This document shows positions 48,064 to 56,802 of a stretch of 64,000 nt of DNA, one piece after another; within the stretch, counting starts at the first letter, position 1; each line of letters starts with the position of its first letter. The position numbers were made by a program, and so were the translations under genes. The stretch is from Roseburia lenta. Its GTDB lineage: Bacteria; Bacillota; Clostridia; Lachnospirales; Lachnospiraceae. Under the pieces are notes generated by a model. The model did no database searches. It was not told the DNA's origin and saw only the letters and a list, made by a program, of their open reading frames with translations. The stretch lies in contig NZ_JACOPG010000004.1 of NCBI RefSeq assembly GCF_014287435.1, positions 186,001 through 250,000 of the forward strand, given 5' to 3'.

Positions 48064-49323
48064 ATGGGAATGACAATGACACAGAAAATTCTTGCGGCAC
48101 ATGCCGGATTGGATTCCGTAGTGGCAGGACAGTTGATCGAGGCAGATCTGGATCTGGTACTGGGCAATGATATCACTTCACCGGTAGCCATTCATGAGAT
48201 TGAAAAAATGAAGGTAGACGGCGTTTTCCACAAGGACAGGATCGCACTTGTCATGGATCACTTTGTACCAAATAAGGACATCAAATCCGCAGAGCATTGC
48301 AAATGTGTCCGTGAGTTTGCGTGCAGAAATGAGATCACCAATTATTTTGATGTGGGAGAGATGGGAATCGAACATGCCCTTTTGCCGGAAAAAGGTTTGA
48401 CCGTAGCCGGTGATGTCATCATCGGAGCAGACTCACACACCTGTACCTACGGTGCGCTCGGAGCATTTTCTACCGGCGTGGGAAGTACGGATATGGCAGC
48501 AGGCATGGCAACCGGTAAGGCATGGTTCAAAGTACCGTCCGCTATCAAGTTCAATCTGGTTGGCAAGCCGAATAAATACATCAGCGGTAAAGACGTGATC
48601 TTGCACATCATCGGTATGATCGGTGTGGATGGCGCACTTTACAAGTCCATGGAATTTGTCGGCGAAGGCATCCAATACTTATCCATGGATGATCGTTTTA
48701 CCATTGCAAATATGGCCATCGAAGCCGGTGGAAAGAACGGTATCTTCCCGGTTGACGATCTGGCTAAGCAGTATATGGCAGAACATTCCAAGAGAGATTA
48801 CAAGGTATATGAGGCAGATGCGGACGCTGTTTATGATGAAGAATATACGATCGATCTTTCAACCTTAAAGTCAACGATCGCATTTCCACATTTACCGGAA
48901 AATACAAAGACCATTGACGAGGTCGGCGATATCAAGATCGATCAGGTTGTGATCGGCTCTTGCACCAACGGCAGATTTGAGGACTTAAAGACAGCGGCAG
49001 AGATCTTAAAGGGCAAGAAAGTCAAGAAGGGCTTACGCGTTATCGTGATCCCGGCAACCCAGCAGATCTATCTGGATGCCATGGAAGCAGGTTTCATCCG
49101 TACCTTTATTGAGGCTGGTGCCATTGTTAGTACACCGACCTGTGGTCCGTGTCTGGGCGGTTATATGGGAATTTTGGCAGCAGGCGAACGATGCGTTTCG
49201 ACAACTAACCGAAACTTTGTCGGACGTATGGGACATGTAGATTCCGAAGTATATCTGGCAAGCCCGGCAGTGGCAGCAGCAAGTGCTTTGACAGGTAAGA
49301 TCAGCGGACCGGAAAACGTATAA
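48064..49323 (+). CDS. leuC: 3-isopropylmalate dehydratase large subunit
   Basis: These 419 residues carry the 4Fe-4S cluster of isopropylmalate isomerase, which interconverts 2- and 3-isopropylmalate in leucine synthesis. Cluster cysteines are in [11 protein letters not shown] and [36 protein letters not shown] is also diagnostic. The length places it in the short, LeuC2/HacA-like class that works with a small separate subunit. The start at 48064 follows AAGGAGG by 8 bp; a 46-codon upstream extension runs through the leader structure and is rejected. leuD follows at 11 bp. Confidence 0.96.
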   Translation: MGMTMTQKILAAHAGLDSVVAGQLIEADLDLVLGNDITSPVAIHEIEKMKVDGVFHKDRIALVMDHFVPNKDIKSAEHCKCVREFACRNEITNYFDVGEMGIEHALLPEKGLTVAGDVIIGADSHTCTYGALGAFSTGVGSTDMAAGMATGKAWFKVPSAIKFNLVGKPNKYISGKDVILHIIGMIGVDGALYKSMEFVGEGIQYLSMDDRFTIANMAIEAGGKNGIFPVDDLAKQYMAEHSKRDYKVYEADADAVYDEEYTIDLSTLKSTIAFPHLPENTKTIDEVGDIKIDQVVIGSCTNGRFEDLKTAAEILKGKKVKKGLRVIVIPATQQIYLDAMEAGFIRTFIEAGAIVSTPTCGPCLGGYMGILAAGERCVSTTNRNFVGRMGHVDSEVYLASPAVAAASALTGKISGPENV

Positions 49324-49334
49324 GAGGTGAGAAT

Positions 49335-49823
49335 ATGAAAGCAGCAGAAGGAAAAGTATTTAAGTTTGGCGATAATGTAGATACCGATGTTATTATTCCG
49401 GCGAGATATCTGAATTCATCAGACCCAAAGGAACTGGCAACACACTGTATGGAAGATATCGATGCAGATTTTGTAAAAAAAGTAACGCCGGGAGACATCA
49501 TTGTGGCAACCAAGAATTTTGGATGCGGATCATCCAGAGAACATGCACCGATCGCGATCAAGGCAGCCGGCGTATCTTGTGTGATCGCAGAGACCTTTGC
49601 GAGAATTTTTTACCGCAATGCCATCAATATCGGACTTCCGATCGTAGAGTGCCCGGAGGCGGCAAAAGATATTTCGGATGGAGACGAGGTATATGTTGAT
49701 TTTGACAGTGGTCTGATCACCAATAAGACGACCAATAAGACCTATCAGGGGCAGGCGTTCCCGCCATTCATGCAAAAGATCATTGACTGCGAAGGACTTG
49801 TCAATTATATCAATCAGAAATAA
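49335..49823 (+). CDS. leuD: 3-isopropylmalate dehydratase small subunit
   Basis: This 162-residue swivel-domain protein completes the isopropylmalate isomerase. Key segments are [20 protein letters not shown], the catalytic loop [20 protein letters not shown] and the [18 protein letters not shown] segment. Length and sequence match the LeuD2 class that accompanies LeuC2. An AAGAGGTGAG site precedes the ATG. No leuA or leuB is adjacent. Confidence 0.96.
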   Translation: MKAAEGKVFKFGDNVDTDVIIPARYLNSSDPKELATHCMEDIDADFVKKVTPGDIIVATKNFGCGSSREHAPIAIKAAGVSCVIAETFARIFYRNAINIGLPIVECPEAAKDISDGDEVYVDFDSGLITNKTTNKTYQGQAFPPFMQKIIDCEGLVNYINQK

Positions 49824-49836
49824 AAGAATATGAAAA

Positions 49837-49863
49837 GACCCGGTCTGTTTGACAGATCGGGTC
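49837..49863 (-). terminator. Terminator of the AP2/HNH-like gene
   Basis: GACCCGGTCTG-tttga-CAGATCGGGTC, with a T-rich tract on the minus-strand side (GTCTTTTC). The hairpin starts 3 bp after the stop codon of the minus-strand gene and may also stop leuD transcripts. Confidence 0.6.
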
Positions 49864-49866
49864 AAG

Positions 49867-50667
49867 TTATATGACAAAGGAATCGATATAATCCAGATAA
49901 GTCTGGGAGAGTTTTAGTGCCGAATAAACATCGGCATATTCCCGGGCAGACAGGTCTGCGATATAGTTCTGGATAAAATTTTTCTGGATGCCGTGATCTC
50001 TGGCGTAGTCGACCGCCTTGTTGTAGGCGATGGCAGCCTTGATCTCCGTTGTATATTTTCCAATGATGACATCACCATTGAGGTGGAGCCTGGCAACAAA
50101 GAGGCGTTTGCCCTTTTTCTCGGTCTGGGTGATGCCGTGATAGGCGTTGATGATGCGGATATTGGCATAGCGGTAATCGGTCGGATCCCCGTTGACAAAG
50201 ACATAATCCCGTCCGGCTACACCGTAATTCTTGATGCCATAGCGTTGGGCGATATTGTATTGCATGCCATAGTCATTGACAAAGAGGTGATTGCCGCGCC
50301 GCATGATCTTATGGCTGGAATAGTAGAAAAGATCGTCATTGTCAAATTTGAGATCATAATCTGCCTCCAGATAATAGGAAAAAAAACCCTTTTGCAGGTA
50401 GATCGGTGTTTTGATATACATGCCGTGATCCCGGAAATTCAAAAGGCTGATGGCTTTTTCAAAAGACAGGTGGCGGATGCGGGAAGTGTAGTTTTCCGGC
50501 GTGATCGCAGGGCTGGATAAGATGTCCATGGCTTCCCGATAGATGGCGTGGGCGATGGCAGCATCAGAAGAAGAACCAAGGCTGATATGCTTGGCATGAT
50601 AAGTCAGGCTGGCACGATAATAAAGAGAGCCATCTTTTTTTGAGGTTTGATATACGCCGGTTGACAT
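49867..50667 (-). CDS. AP2/HNH-derived protein without HNH catalytic residues
   Basis: This 266-residue protein has an N-terminal AP2-like strand region (GVYQTSKKDGSLYYRASLTY, then AAIAHAIYREA). The middle resembles an HNH homing-endonuclease core, and the C-terminal AP2 domain reads GITQTEKKGKRLFVARLHLN to AAIAYNKAVDYARDHG. In HNH-AP2 nucleases the core reads about DHINGDxxDNRxxNLR. Here the aligned segment is VFVNGDPTDYRYANIRI, with both the Asp and His of the first motif gone. The reading frame is otherwise intact and the ribosome site (AAGGAAGG) is good. It may be a domesticated DNA-binding protein. Function unknown. Confidence 0.65.
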   Translation of the reverse strand: MSTGVYQTSKKDGSLYYRASLTYHAKHISLGSSSDAAIAHAIYREAMDILSSPAITPENYTSRIRHLSFEKAISLLNFRDHGMYIKTPIYLQKGFFSYYLEADYDLKFDNDDLFYYSSHKIMRRGNHLFVNDYGMQYNIAQRYGIKNYGVAGRDYVFVNGDPTDYRYANIRIINAYHGITQTEKKGKRLFVARLHLNGDVIIGKYTTEIKAAIAYNKAVDYARDHGIQKNFIQNYIADLSAREYADVYSALKLSQTYLDYIDSFVI

Positions 50668-50737
50668 AAATTCCTTCCTTTCATTATTTATATGGCATTT
50701 ATTATAGCATAAGGGTCTGGATTTGAGAAATCCTACG

Positions 50738-50791
50738 TTGACACGGCTTTTGGGTATAACGTATAATGGAAATCAGCGTAGTGACGTGTCA
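50738..50791 (+). promoter_or_regulatory. thrC promoter and start-site palindrome
   Basis: TTGACA and TATAAT are 18 bp apart (50738-50767). TGAC-gt-GTCA (50782-50791) lies about 8 bp after the predicted start of transcription. Confidence 0.7.
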
Positions 50792-50835
50792 AAGTTACAA
50801 ACGAAGTGAGTGAAGAAAAAGGAAGAGGTAAGAAA

Positions 50836-52320
50836 ATGGAATTACAGTATGTAAGCACAAGAGATGCATCTGAAGTGGTGAGCGCATCACAGGCGATCTT
50901 AAAAGGATTGGCAAATGGTGGCGGATTGTTTGTCCCAACCTTTATTCCAAAAATGGATGTGAGTTTGGAAGATTTGAGCAAGATGACTTATCAGCAGACA
51001 GCCTATGAAGTCATGAAACTCTTTTTGACAGATTTTACCAAGGAAGAGTTGGAAAACTGTATCAACCGCGCTTATGATGCCAAGTTTGACACCGAGGAGA
51101 TCGCACCTTTGGTATATGCAGATGGCGCTTACTATCTGGAACTGTTCCATGGATCTACCATTGCCTTTAAAGATATGGCATTATCTATCCTGCCGCATTT
51201 GATGATCACATCAGCCAGAAAGAACCAGATCAAAAATGATATTGTCATTCTTACTGCGACCAGCGGAGATACCGGAAAGGCTGCCCTTGCCGGATTTGCA
51301 GGCGTAGAGGGCACCAAGATCATTGTCTTTTATCCAAAGGACGGTGTCAGCCCGATCCAAAAGCAGCAGATGGTGACCCAGACAGGGGACAACACACTGG
51401 TTGTTGGGATCGATGGCAATTTCGATCAGGCACAGACCGGTGTGAAAAAGATGTTTGCTGACGAAGATCTGAAAAAGGAACTGGACGCAGCAGGCTATCA
51501 GTTCTCATCTGCCAATTCCATCAATATCGGACGTCTGGTACCGCAGATCGTATATTATGTCTATGCATACAGCCGTCTGCTTGCCAACGACAAGATCAAG
51601 GCGGGAGAATCGATCAATGTGGTTGTGCCGACAGGAAATTTTGGAAATATCTTAGCCGCATTTTATGCAAAAAATATGGGGTTGCCAATCGCAAAACTGA
51701 TCTGTGCATCCAATGAAAATAAAGTATTATTTGATTTCTTCCGTACCGGTGTCTATGACAAGAACCGAGAATTTATCCTTACCAACTCACCGTCTATGGA
51801 TATTCTGATCTCCAGCAACTTGGAGCGCCTGATCTATCGCATTGCAGGTGAGGACGCAAAGGCAAATGCAGCATTGATGCAGAGCCTTACGACAGAAGGA
51901 CGCTATGAGATCACGCCACAGATGCGTCAGGCTTTGCAGGATTTCTATGGCAATTACAGCAGCGAGGAAGAGACCGGACAGACCATTCATGATCTCTATG
52001 AAAAGACAGGCTATGTGATCGATACCCATACCGCGGTTGCTGCCGGTGTTTACGGCAAATATAAGGCAGAGACAGGGGATGAGACACCGACGGTCATCGC
52101 TTCTACCGCAAGTCCTTTCAAGTTTGCCAAGAGCGTCATGACTGCCATTGATGCTTCCTATGCAAAGGAAGATGATTTCGCATTGATCGATAAGTTGAGC
52201 GAGATCTCCCGTGTCGAGGTGCCAAGAGCCGTAGAAGAGATCCGCAGTGCTCCGGTACGTCACAAGACCATTTGTGCCGTGGATCAGATGCCACAGGTAG
52301 TAAGAGATTTCCTGAAATAA
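50836..52320 (+). CDS. thrC: Threonine synthase
   Basis: This 494-residue PLP enzyme converts O-phosphohomoserine to threonine. The PLP lysine lies in FHGSTIAFKDMALSIL (about residue 113). The phosphate-binding TATSGDTGKAALAGF and the VVPTGNFGNILAAFYAKNMG segment are conserved. It has the long form of the family, with an N-terminal extension LQYVSTRD typical of the subgroup found in clostridia. The start follows AAGAGG; a 10-codon upstream extension is in frame but lacks a site. It is monocistronic between a good promoter and a strong terminator. hom and thrB are not in the window. Confidence 0.96.
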   Translation: MELQYVSTRDASEVVSASQAILKGLANGGGLFVPTFIPKMDVSLEDLSKMTYQQTAYEVMKLFLTDFTKEELENCINRAYDAKFDTEEIAPLVYADGAYYLELFHGSTIAFKDMALSILPHLMITSARKNQIKNDIVILTATSGDTGKAALAGFAGVEGTKIIVFYPKDGVSPIQKQQMVTQTGDNTLVVGIDGNFDQAQTGVKKMFADEDLKKELDAAGYQFSSANSINIGRLVPQIVYYVYAYSRLLANDKIKAGESINVVVPTGNFGNILAAFYAKNMGLPIAKLICASNENKVLFDFFRTGVYDKNREFILTNSPSMDILISSNLERLIYRIAGEDAKANAALMQSLTTEGRYEITPQMRQALQDFYGNYSSEEETGQTIHDLYEKTGYVIDTHTAVAAGVYGKYKAETGDETPTVIASTASPFKFAKSVMTAIDASYAKEDDFALIDKLSEISRVEVPRAVEEIRSAPVRHKTICAVDQMPQVVRDFLK

Positions 52321-52337
52321 AAAATATACAAGATACA

Positions 52338-52372
52338 AAAAAGAGGGTTTCCCAAGCGGAAGCCCTCTTTTT
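52338..52372. terminator. Bidirectional terminator after thrC
   Basis: AAAAAGAGGGTTTCC-caagc-GGAAGCCCTCTTTTT. It is paired throughout with one G-T and has A and T runs on both sides, serving thrC and the convergent MshEN-CheX gene. Confidence 0.92.
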
Positions 52373-52390
52373 AAAATATGGATTTTCATA

Positions 52391-53278
52391 CTAAGCATAT
52401 AAACTGATGATCAAATGAATAGCACCAAACGGATAGATGACCGGCAGAATGAAAGTCGTAGAAGAAAGCGACAGTGCTTCTGTGGTATCTACGGAAGGTG
52501 GATCCAAGGATAACTCGATGGAGTGTTCATTGGACATATTGACCATAAAGAGTCCGTTGTGCAGATTGATAAAGTCCTCAATAGATGCCTGCACATATTC
52601 GTCAAACTCGGTAAAAGTTGTCTTGGCATAGCGCGATGCGAAAGCAATAGCAACATCTTCTTCCATGTCCACACGGGAAATGCAGTTTACCTTGCCGTGG
52701 ATACGCTGGGAGACGCAGTAGTTGACCGGGAACTCATCACAAGGAATCGGTGTGAGAGGAGTGAAGTCATCCCCGATAAAACGCACCAGATTATTGAACA
52801 TGAGTTCCATATACATGATGCTGTATTCCGTGATCGGGACCTCTGCCACCAAAAAGAAACGTTCGATCAACTGGGTGATCTTTTCTTTGCTTTCGATATT
52901 CAGATCGATGTCATACATCTCATTTTCGGCTTCATAGTCCAAGACCAGCGTTTGCAGTTCCTCATAGGAAATGGCACCATCATCGACCAGACATTGTCCA
53001 AAGAGGAGAAAGTCCGGGATCTGTGTCTTTAAAAGTTCGCGTACCTGGTCTTCGGTAAGATAACCGCGCTCTATGGCAATCTCGCCAAATCTGCGGTCTT
53101 CTCTGGTCTGCAGAAAGCATACTTCGTCCACTTCGGAGGCAACCATATAGCCCTTGTGCATGGCAAGGGTACCTAACTTGATGTGCGCGGCAGACAACTG
53201 TGAGATCGCGTGTGTCAACTGTTCAGGCGTAATGGCATCGCGTCTGAGCAGATAAGAGCCAAAAAACTGTGAATACAT
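52391..53278 (-). CDS. MshEN-CheX fusion protein, predicted c-di-GMP-binding phosphatase-like
   Basis: This 295-residue protein has, in residues 1-110, MshEN-like repeats. Two consecutive 24-residue motifs beginning KLGTLAMHKG and RFGEIAIERG each end in Gln and are separated by five residues (TREDR), which is the spacing of the c-di-GMP-binding MshEN domain. A third, weaker copy (LFGQCLVDDG) follows. Residues of about 140-295 look like the CheX/CheC phosphatase fold. The expected ExxNxxxG motif appears as DFINLHNG near residue 235, with Asp in place of Glu. The gene starts 3 bp after the CheY-like gene, its likely partner. The c-di-GMP role is inference. Confidence 0.7.
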   Translation of the reverse strand: MYSQFFGSYLLRRDAITPEQLTHAISQLSAAHIKLGTLAMHKGYMVASEVDEVCFLQTREDRRFGEIAIERGYLTEDQVRELLKTQIPDFLLFGQCLVDDGAISYEELQTLVLDYEAENEMYDIDLNIESKEKITQLIERFFLVAEVPITEYSIMYMELMFNNLVRFIGDDFTPLTPIPCDEFPVNYCVSQRIHGKVNCISRVDMEEDVAIAFASRYAKTTFTEFDEYVQASIEDFINLHNGLFMVNMSNEHSIELSLDPPSVDTTEALSLSSTTFILPVIYPFGAIHLIISLYA

Positions 53279-53281
53279 ACT

Positions 53282-53662
53282 TTATTTTCCCCCTAAGTGT
53301 ACCTCAATCAATCGATCAACCTGTGGCTGACTGATCGGCTTCTGAATGAAATCTTTTGCTCCGGCTTCGATCGCCTTCTTTAACTGCATCTGTGTGCCGA
53401 CAGAGGAGACAATGATGATCGTTGCGTCAGGATCTGCAGCGATGATCTCCTTGGTCGCAGCGATGCCGTCTTTGAGCGGCATGACAATGTCAAGAAATAC
53501 CATGTCCGGATGATATTTTTTGAACTGCTCAACGGCCTGCTCGCCGTTGACAGCATCATAATAGGTAGCCCCGGATGCGTATTCGCTGATGGCATCCTTT
53601 AGGTTTTTTCTGGCTAATATTGAGTCGTCGCATATCAGTATGCTTTTGTTCGATAAATCCAT
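53282..53662 (-). CDS. CheY-like stand-alone receiver protein
   Basis: This 126-residue response regulator consists of a receiver domain only. The acidic pair is in ILICDDSILARKNL, the phosphorylated aspartate in MVFLDIVMPLKDG, the switch serine in IIIVSSVG and the conserved lysine in FIQKPIS. The start at 53662 follows AAGGAG by 8 bp; a longer start at 53680 lacks a site. It directly precedes the MshEN-CheX gene, so phosphorylated receiver and phosphatase-like protein probably act as a pair. The kinase is unknown and no flagellar or che genes are nearby. Confidence 0.9.
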   Translation of the reverse strand: MDLSNKSILICDDSILARKNLKDAISEYASGATYYDAVNGEQAVEQFKKYHPDMVFLDIVMPLKDGIAATKEIIAADPDATIIIVSSVGTQMQLKKAIEAGAKDFIQKPISQPQVDRLIEVHLGGK

Positions 53663-53771
53663 ATCTATAACTCCTTGCAATTATTTCTTCCTAACTTATC
53701 TATATATACTTATAATACTACATCAAATGACATAATTATTCAAACAAATTGTGTAAAACCTTAGACTTTTA

Positions 53772-53800
53772 TTGAAAGAAAAAAATCCTACCGTTATAAT
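53772..53800 (+). promoter_or_regulatory. Promoter of the small membrane protein and broken two-component locus
   Basis: TTGAAA, 17 bp, TATAAT, 29 bp before the start at 53830. Confidence 0.75.
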
Positions 53801-53829
53801 GATTACAAATAAATGAGAGAGGTGTAAAA

Positions 53830-54177
53830 ATGACAAATGCAGATATGATGGTTATTTTTGATGTGATCATCACGATTATGGGATCTTATATTATCTTTTC
53901 TACGATAAAGATGAAAAAGGATGGCATGGTGCCGAATTTATTTGTGCCGGTAGAGGAAATGACCAAATGTAAGGATCAGCCGGGCTTTATTGCCTTTCTT
54001 TTCCCGCGGGCGATCATCTTTGGGATTGTGTCTGCTATCTTTGGCATCGAGGGCGTGTGCAATGATATGTTCTTGAATCTGGGACAGATCGTCAATGTCA
54101 TCATGATCGTGGTCTTTATCGTCGCATGGGTATGGTTTTCCATGCAACTTCGCAAGGGAAAGGAGAAATTCTTTTGA
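53830..54177 (+). CDS. Small membrane protein of unknown function
   Basis: This 115-residue protein has three predicted helices (about 4-25, 54-75 and 84-106). The first is followed by a basic cytoplasmic segment (KMKKDGMVPNLFVPVEEMTKC). The C-terminus is basic. No family is recognised. GAGAGGTG precedes the ATG, and a clear promoter lies upstream. Its stop overlaps the TTG start of the truncated response regulator, so it leads that transcript and may have belonged to the same signalling system. Confidence 0.75.
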   Translation: MTNADMMVIFDVIITIMGSYIIFSTIKMKKDGMVPNLFVPVEEMTKCKDQPGFIAFLFPRAIIFGIVSAIFGIEGVCNDMFLNLGQIVNVIMIVVFIVAWVWFSMQLRKGKEKFF

Positions 54178-54548
54178 GTGGCAGAATTCTTGTAGTAGAT
54201 GACGAGGAGAAGATCCGTCTGATCATCCGCAAGTATGGTGAATTTGAAGGTTATGAGATCGATGAGGCTGCCAATGGTATGGAAGCCGTAGAAAAGTGCC
54301 AGAAGCAGGACTACGACCTTTTGATCATGGATGTGATGATGCCGGAACTGGACGGTTTTTTTACCTGTGCCGCCATCAAAAAGACAAAAGATATTCCGGT
54401 GATCATGCTTTCTGCCAGGGGCGAGGAATATGACCGGATCCATGGCTTTGAGTGTGGCGTGGATGACTATGTGGTAAAGCCTTTTTCTCCAAAAGAGTTG
54501 ATGATGCGCGCCAAGGTGGTCATGAGCCGGCAGAAAACGACGGAATAA
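54174..54548 (+). pseudogene. OmpR-type response regulator truncated to its receiver
   Basis: The TTG start at 54174 lies 7 bp after AAGGAGAAA and overlaps the previous stop. The 124 codons encode a complete receiver domain: ILVVDDEE, Asp53 in LLIMDVMMPELDG, MLSARGEEYDRIHGFECGVDDY and VVKPFSPKEL. After TTE comes an in-frame TAA. Downstream in the same frame, the start of the OmpR winged-helix domain continues (MDIYTYEGLEVNSGK) and then breaks off. The regulator has therefore lost its DNA-binding output. The receiver itself could still be made and phosphorylated, so calling it a pseudogene refers to the original two-domain gene. Confidence 0.75.
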
Positions 54549-54551
54549 AAA

Positions 54552-55272
54552 ATGGATATCTATACCTATGAGGGACTGGAAGTCAATTCTGGTAAGTGCG
54601 GAGGATAGTGACGATCTGTCGGAGGTTTTGGAGACACTGGCGCTGGATAATGGCGTATCACTTTTGGTCACAGATGCAGACGGTACTTCGCTTTACAGTG
54701 CACAGTACAATCCGCGGGGAACTATGAATACCCTGCCGCAGGATACCTTCAAAGAACTGTATGCCCAGGCACAGGCATCCGGCGGAGAAACACAGATCGA
54801 ATATATGGGCAGTATGCAGTTTGATCTGACCGACCTGATGCGACAGGTCATGCTGCGTTATGGCAAATTAAAGGAGCTGGATGGTTATGTCATGGAATTT
54901 GTTGCAGATGGAGAAGTCTATATCATGGGAGATGCAGACAAGATCACCCAAGTACTTTGCAATCTGATAGGCAATGCCATCAATTATACCGGAGCCGATA
55001 AAAAGATCATCGTGCGGCAAAGCCTGCACGAACACCATGTACGCGTGGATGTGATCGACAGCGGAGAGGGGATTGCGGCACAGGATATTCCCTATGTGTG
55101 GGATCGCTATTATAAGGGAGATAAGGCGAGAAAACGTCTGGTGTCAGGCACAGATCTGGGACTTTCCATTGTGCAAAAGATCTTGGAATTGCACGGAGCA
55201 ACCTATGGTGTAGAGTCAAAGCCCGGGATGGGGGCAGATTTCTGGTTTGCCTTTGAAATCGTGGAAAAATAG
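54552..55272 (+). pseudogene. Remnant of a sensor histidine kinase fused to a regulator fragment
   Basis: After the stub of the response-regulator output domain, the sequence resumes in another frame inside the extracellular sensor of a kinase (SAEDSDDLSEVLETLALDNG, LLVTDADGTSLYSAQ). It jumps after QIEYMGS straight to the segment between the H-box helix and the ATPase domain (MQFDLTDLMRQVMLRYGKL). The first membrane helix, second membrane helix, HAMP and the DHp domain with the phosphorylated histidine are all missing. The ATPase domain is complete: N box NLIGNAINYTG, G1 VIDSGEGI and G2 GTDLGLSIV, where Asp replaces a usual Gly. An open frame from 54568 could encode 234 residues but has no ribosome site and could not autophosphorylate. 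Confidence 0.78.
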
Positions 55273-55303
55273 AAAAGACAGAAGGGATGTCCCTCCTGTC
55301 CTT
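55270..55303 (-). terminator. Terminator of gltA
   Basis: GACAGAAGGG-atgt-CCCTCCTGTC, with one mismatch. On the minus strand it is followed by TCTTTTCTATTTTT. Confidence 0.55.
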
Positions 55304-55311
55304 CTACTTAT

Positions 55312-56679
55312 CTATTCTCTTTCGTCCATAGGAGTTACTTCTTTGTGCGGACATACGGTCATGTAGGCAGGACGCATGATCTTGCCCTTGTGACATACTT
55401 CTTCCATACGATGTGCGCTCCATCCGGCGATACGCGCGATGGCGAAGATCGGTGTATAGAGTTCCAGTGGAAGACCAAGCATCTGATATACAAAACCACT
55501 GTAAAAATCGACGTTTGGGCTGACACCCTTGTAGATCTTGCGCTTCTCGGCAATGATCTCCGGTGCTAAGCGCTCTACCAAAGAGTAGAGGGCAAATTCT
55601 TTTTCATAGCCCTTTTCCTCAGACAGACGTTCTACGAAAGAACGGAAGGTAACGGCTCTCGGGTCAGACAGAGAATAAACGGCATGACCCATACCATAAA
55701 TAAGACCTGCCTTGTCGAAGGCTTTTTTATCCAGAAGGTCACGCAGATAATTGCCGACTTCTTCTTCATTGGTCCAGTCTTTGACCTGTTCTTTCATATC
55801 TGCAAACATCTTGACAACCTTGATGTTGGCACCGCCGTGTTTTGGCCCCTTCAAAGAACCGATCGCAGCAGCGATGGCAGAGTAGGTATCCGTGCCGGAG
55901 GAGGAAACCAGATGTGTCGTAAAGGTGGAGTTGTTACCACCGCCGTGTTCCATATGCAGGATCAGGGCAACATCTAAAAGTTTTGCCTCGAGTGGTGTGA
56001 ACTTACTGTCATCACGCAGACAATGCAGGATGTTTTCTGCGGTAGAATATTCTTTCTTTGGCGGATGGATAATCAGACTTTCGCCATTGTAGTAGTGGCG
56101 GTAGGTCTGGTAACTGTAAACGGACAGAAGCGGGAACATACTGATCAGTTGTAAGCACTGACGCAGGACATTGGCTTCGGATGTGTCGTCCGGTACTTCA
56201 TCATAAGAATATAAGGTCAGAACTCCACGTGCTAATGCGTTCATCATGTCTTTGCTTGGCTTTTTCATGATGACATCACGGACAAAGTTCTGTGGCAGGG
56301 AACGATAATTGCTCAACAATTCACAGAATTCGCCCAGTTCCTGTTTGTTTGGTAATTTGCCAAAGAGGAGCAGATAGGTGCATTCCTCGAAACCAAAGAA
56401 GCAGTCATCCGGCAGTTCTGCGATCAGATCCTGCACATTGTATCCGCGGTAATATAACTCACCGTCGCAAGGAACGGATTTGCCATCCACGATCTTGGTG
56501 GAATTGACCTCGGAAATCTCGGTGATCCCGACCAAGACACCTTTACCATTTAAATCACGAAGACCTCTTTTTACATCGTATTTGGTGTATAATTCCGGGT
56601 CGATGTAAGAAGATTTCTTGGATAATTCTGATAAATGCACTAACTGAGGAGTAATTTCGCTAAATGATTGATTTGTCAC
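55312..56679 (-). CDS. gltA: Citrate synthase
   Basis: These 455 residues condense oxaloacetate and acetyl-CoA. The active-site histidines are in LHMEHGGGNNSTF and MGHAVYSLSDPRA, and the catalytic aspartate region is in SPNVDFYSGFVYQMLG. GSLKGPKHGGANIKV is characteristic. The start is GTG at 56679, 8 bp after AAAGGAGG. The length and N-terminal extension match the clostridial form of the Si-type enzyme. It probably supplies citrate for 2-oxoglutarate and glutamate synthesis, together with the gltD product. It is monocistronic, and its promoter region faces the 6S RNA. Confidence 0.94.
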   Translation of the reverse strand: MTNQSFSEITPQLVHLSELSKKSSYIDPELYTKYDVKRGLRDLNGKGVLVGITEISEVNSTKIVDGKSVPCDGELYYRGYNVQDLIAELPDDCFFGFEECTYLLLFGKLPNKQELGEFCELLSNYRSLPQNFVRDVIMKKPSKDMMNALARGVLTLYSYDEVPDDTSEANVLRQCLQLISMFPLLSVYSYQTYRHYYNGESLIIHPPKKEYSTAENILHCLRDDSKFTPLEAKLLDVALILHMEHGGGNNSTFTTHLVSSSGTDTYSAIAAAIGSLKGPKHGGANIKVVKMFADMKEQVKDWTNEEEVGNYLRDLLDKKAFDKAGLIYGMGHAVYSLSDPRAVTFRSFVERLSEEKGYEKEFALYSLVERLAPEIIAEKRKIYKGVSPNVDFYSGFVYQMLGLPLELYTPIFAIARIAGWSAHRMEEVCHKGKIMRPAYMTVCPHKEVTPMDERE

Positions 56680-56753
56680 AATGGTTACCTCCTTTTGCGT
56701 ATATACTATTTATATTATCATGAGTTACCGTGTAAAAGCAAGATATGAAAAAA

Positions 56754-56796
56754 ACCATAATTTACTATGGTAATTTATTTGAAGATATCATATAAT
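56754..56796 (+). promoter_or_regulatory. Palindrome and -10 element upstream of 6S RNA
   Basis: ACCATA-atttac-TATGGT (56754-56771) is a 6-bp dyad that overlaps the -35 position for the TATAAT at 56791-56796. The gltA promoter lies on the other strand just to the left (TAATAT near 56715). Confidence 0.45.
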
Positions 56797-56802
56797 AGCA
56801 AT

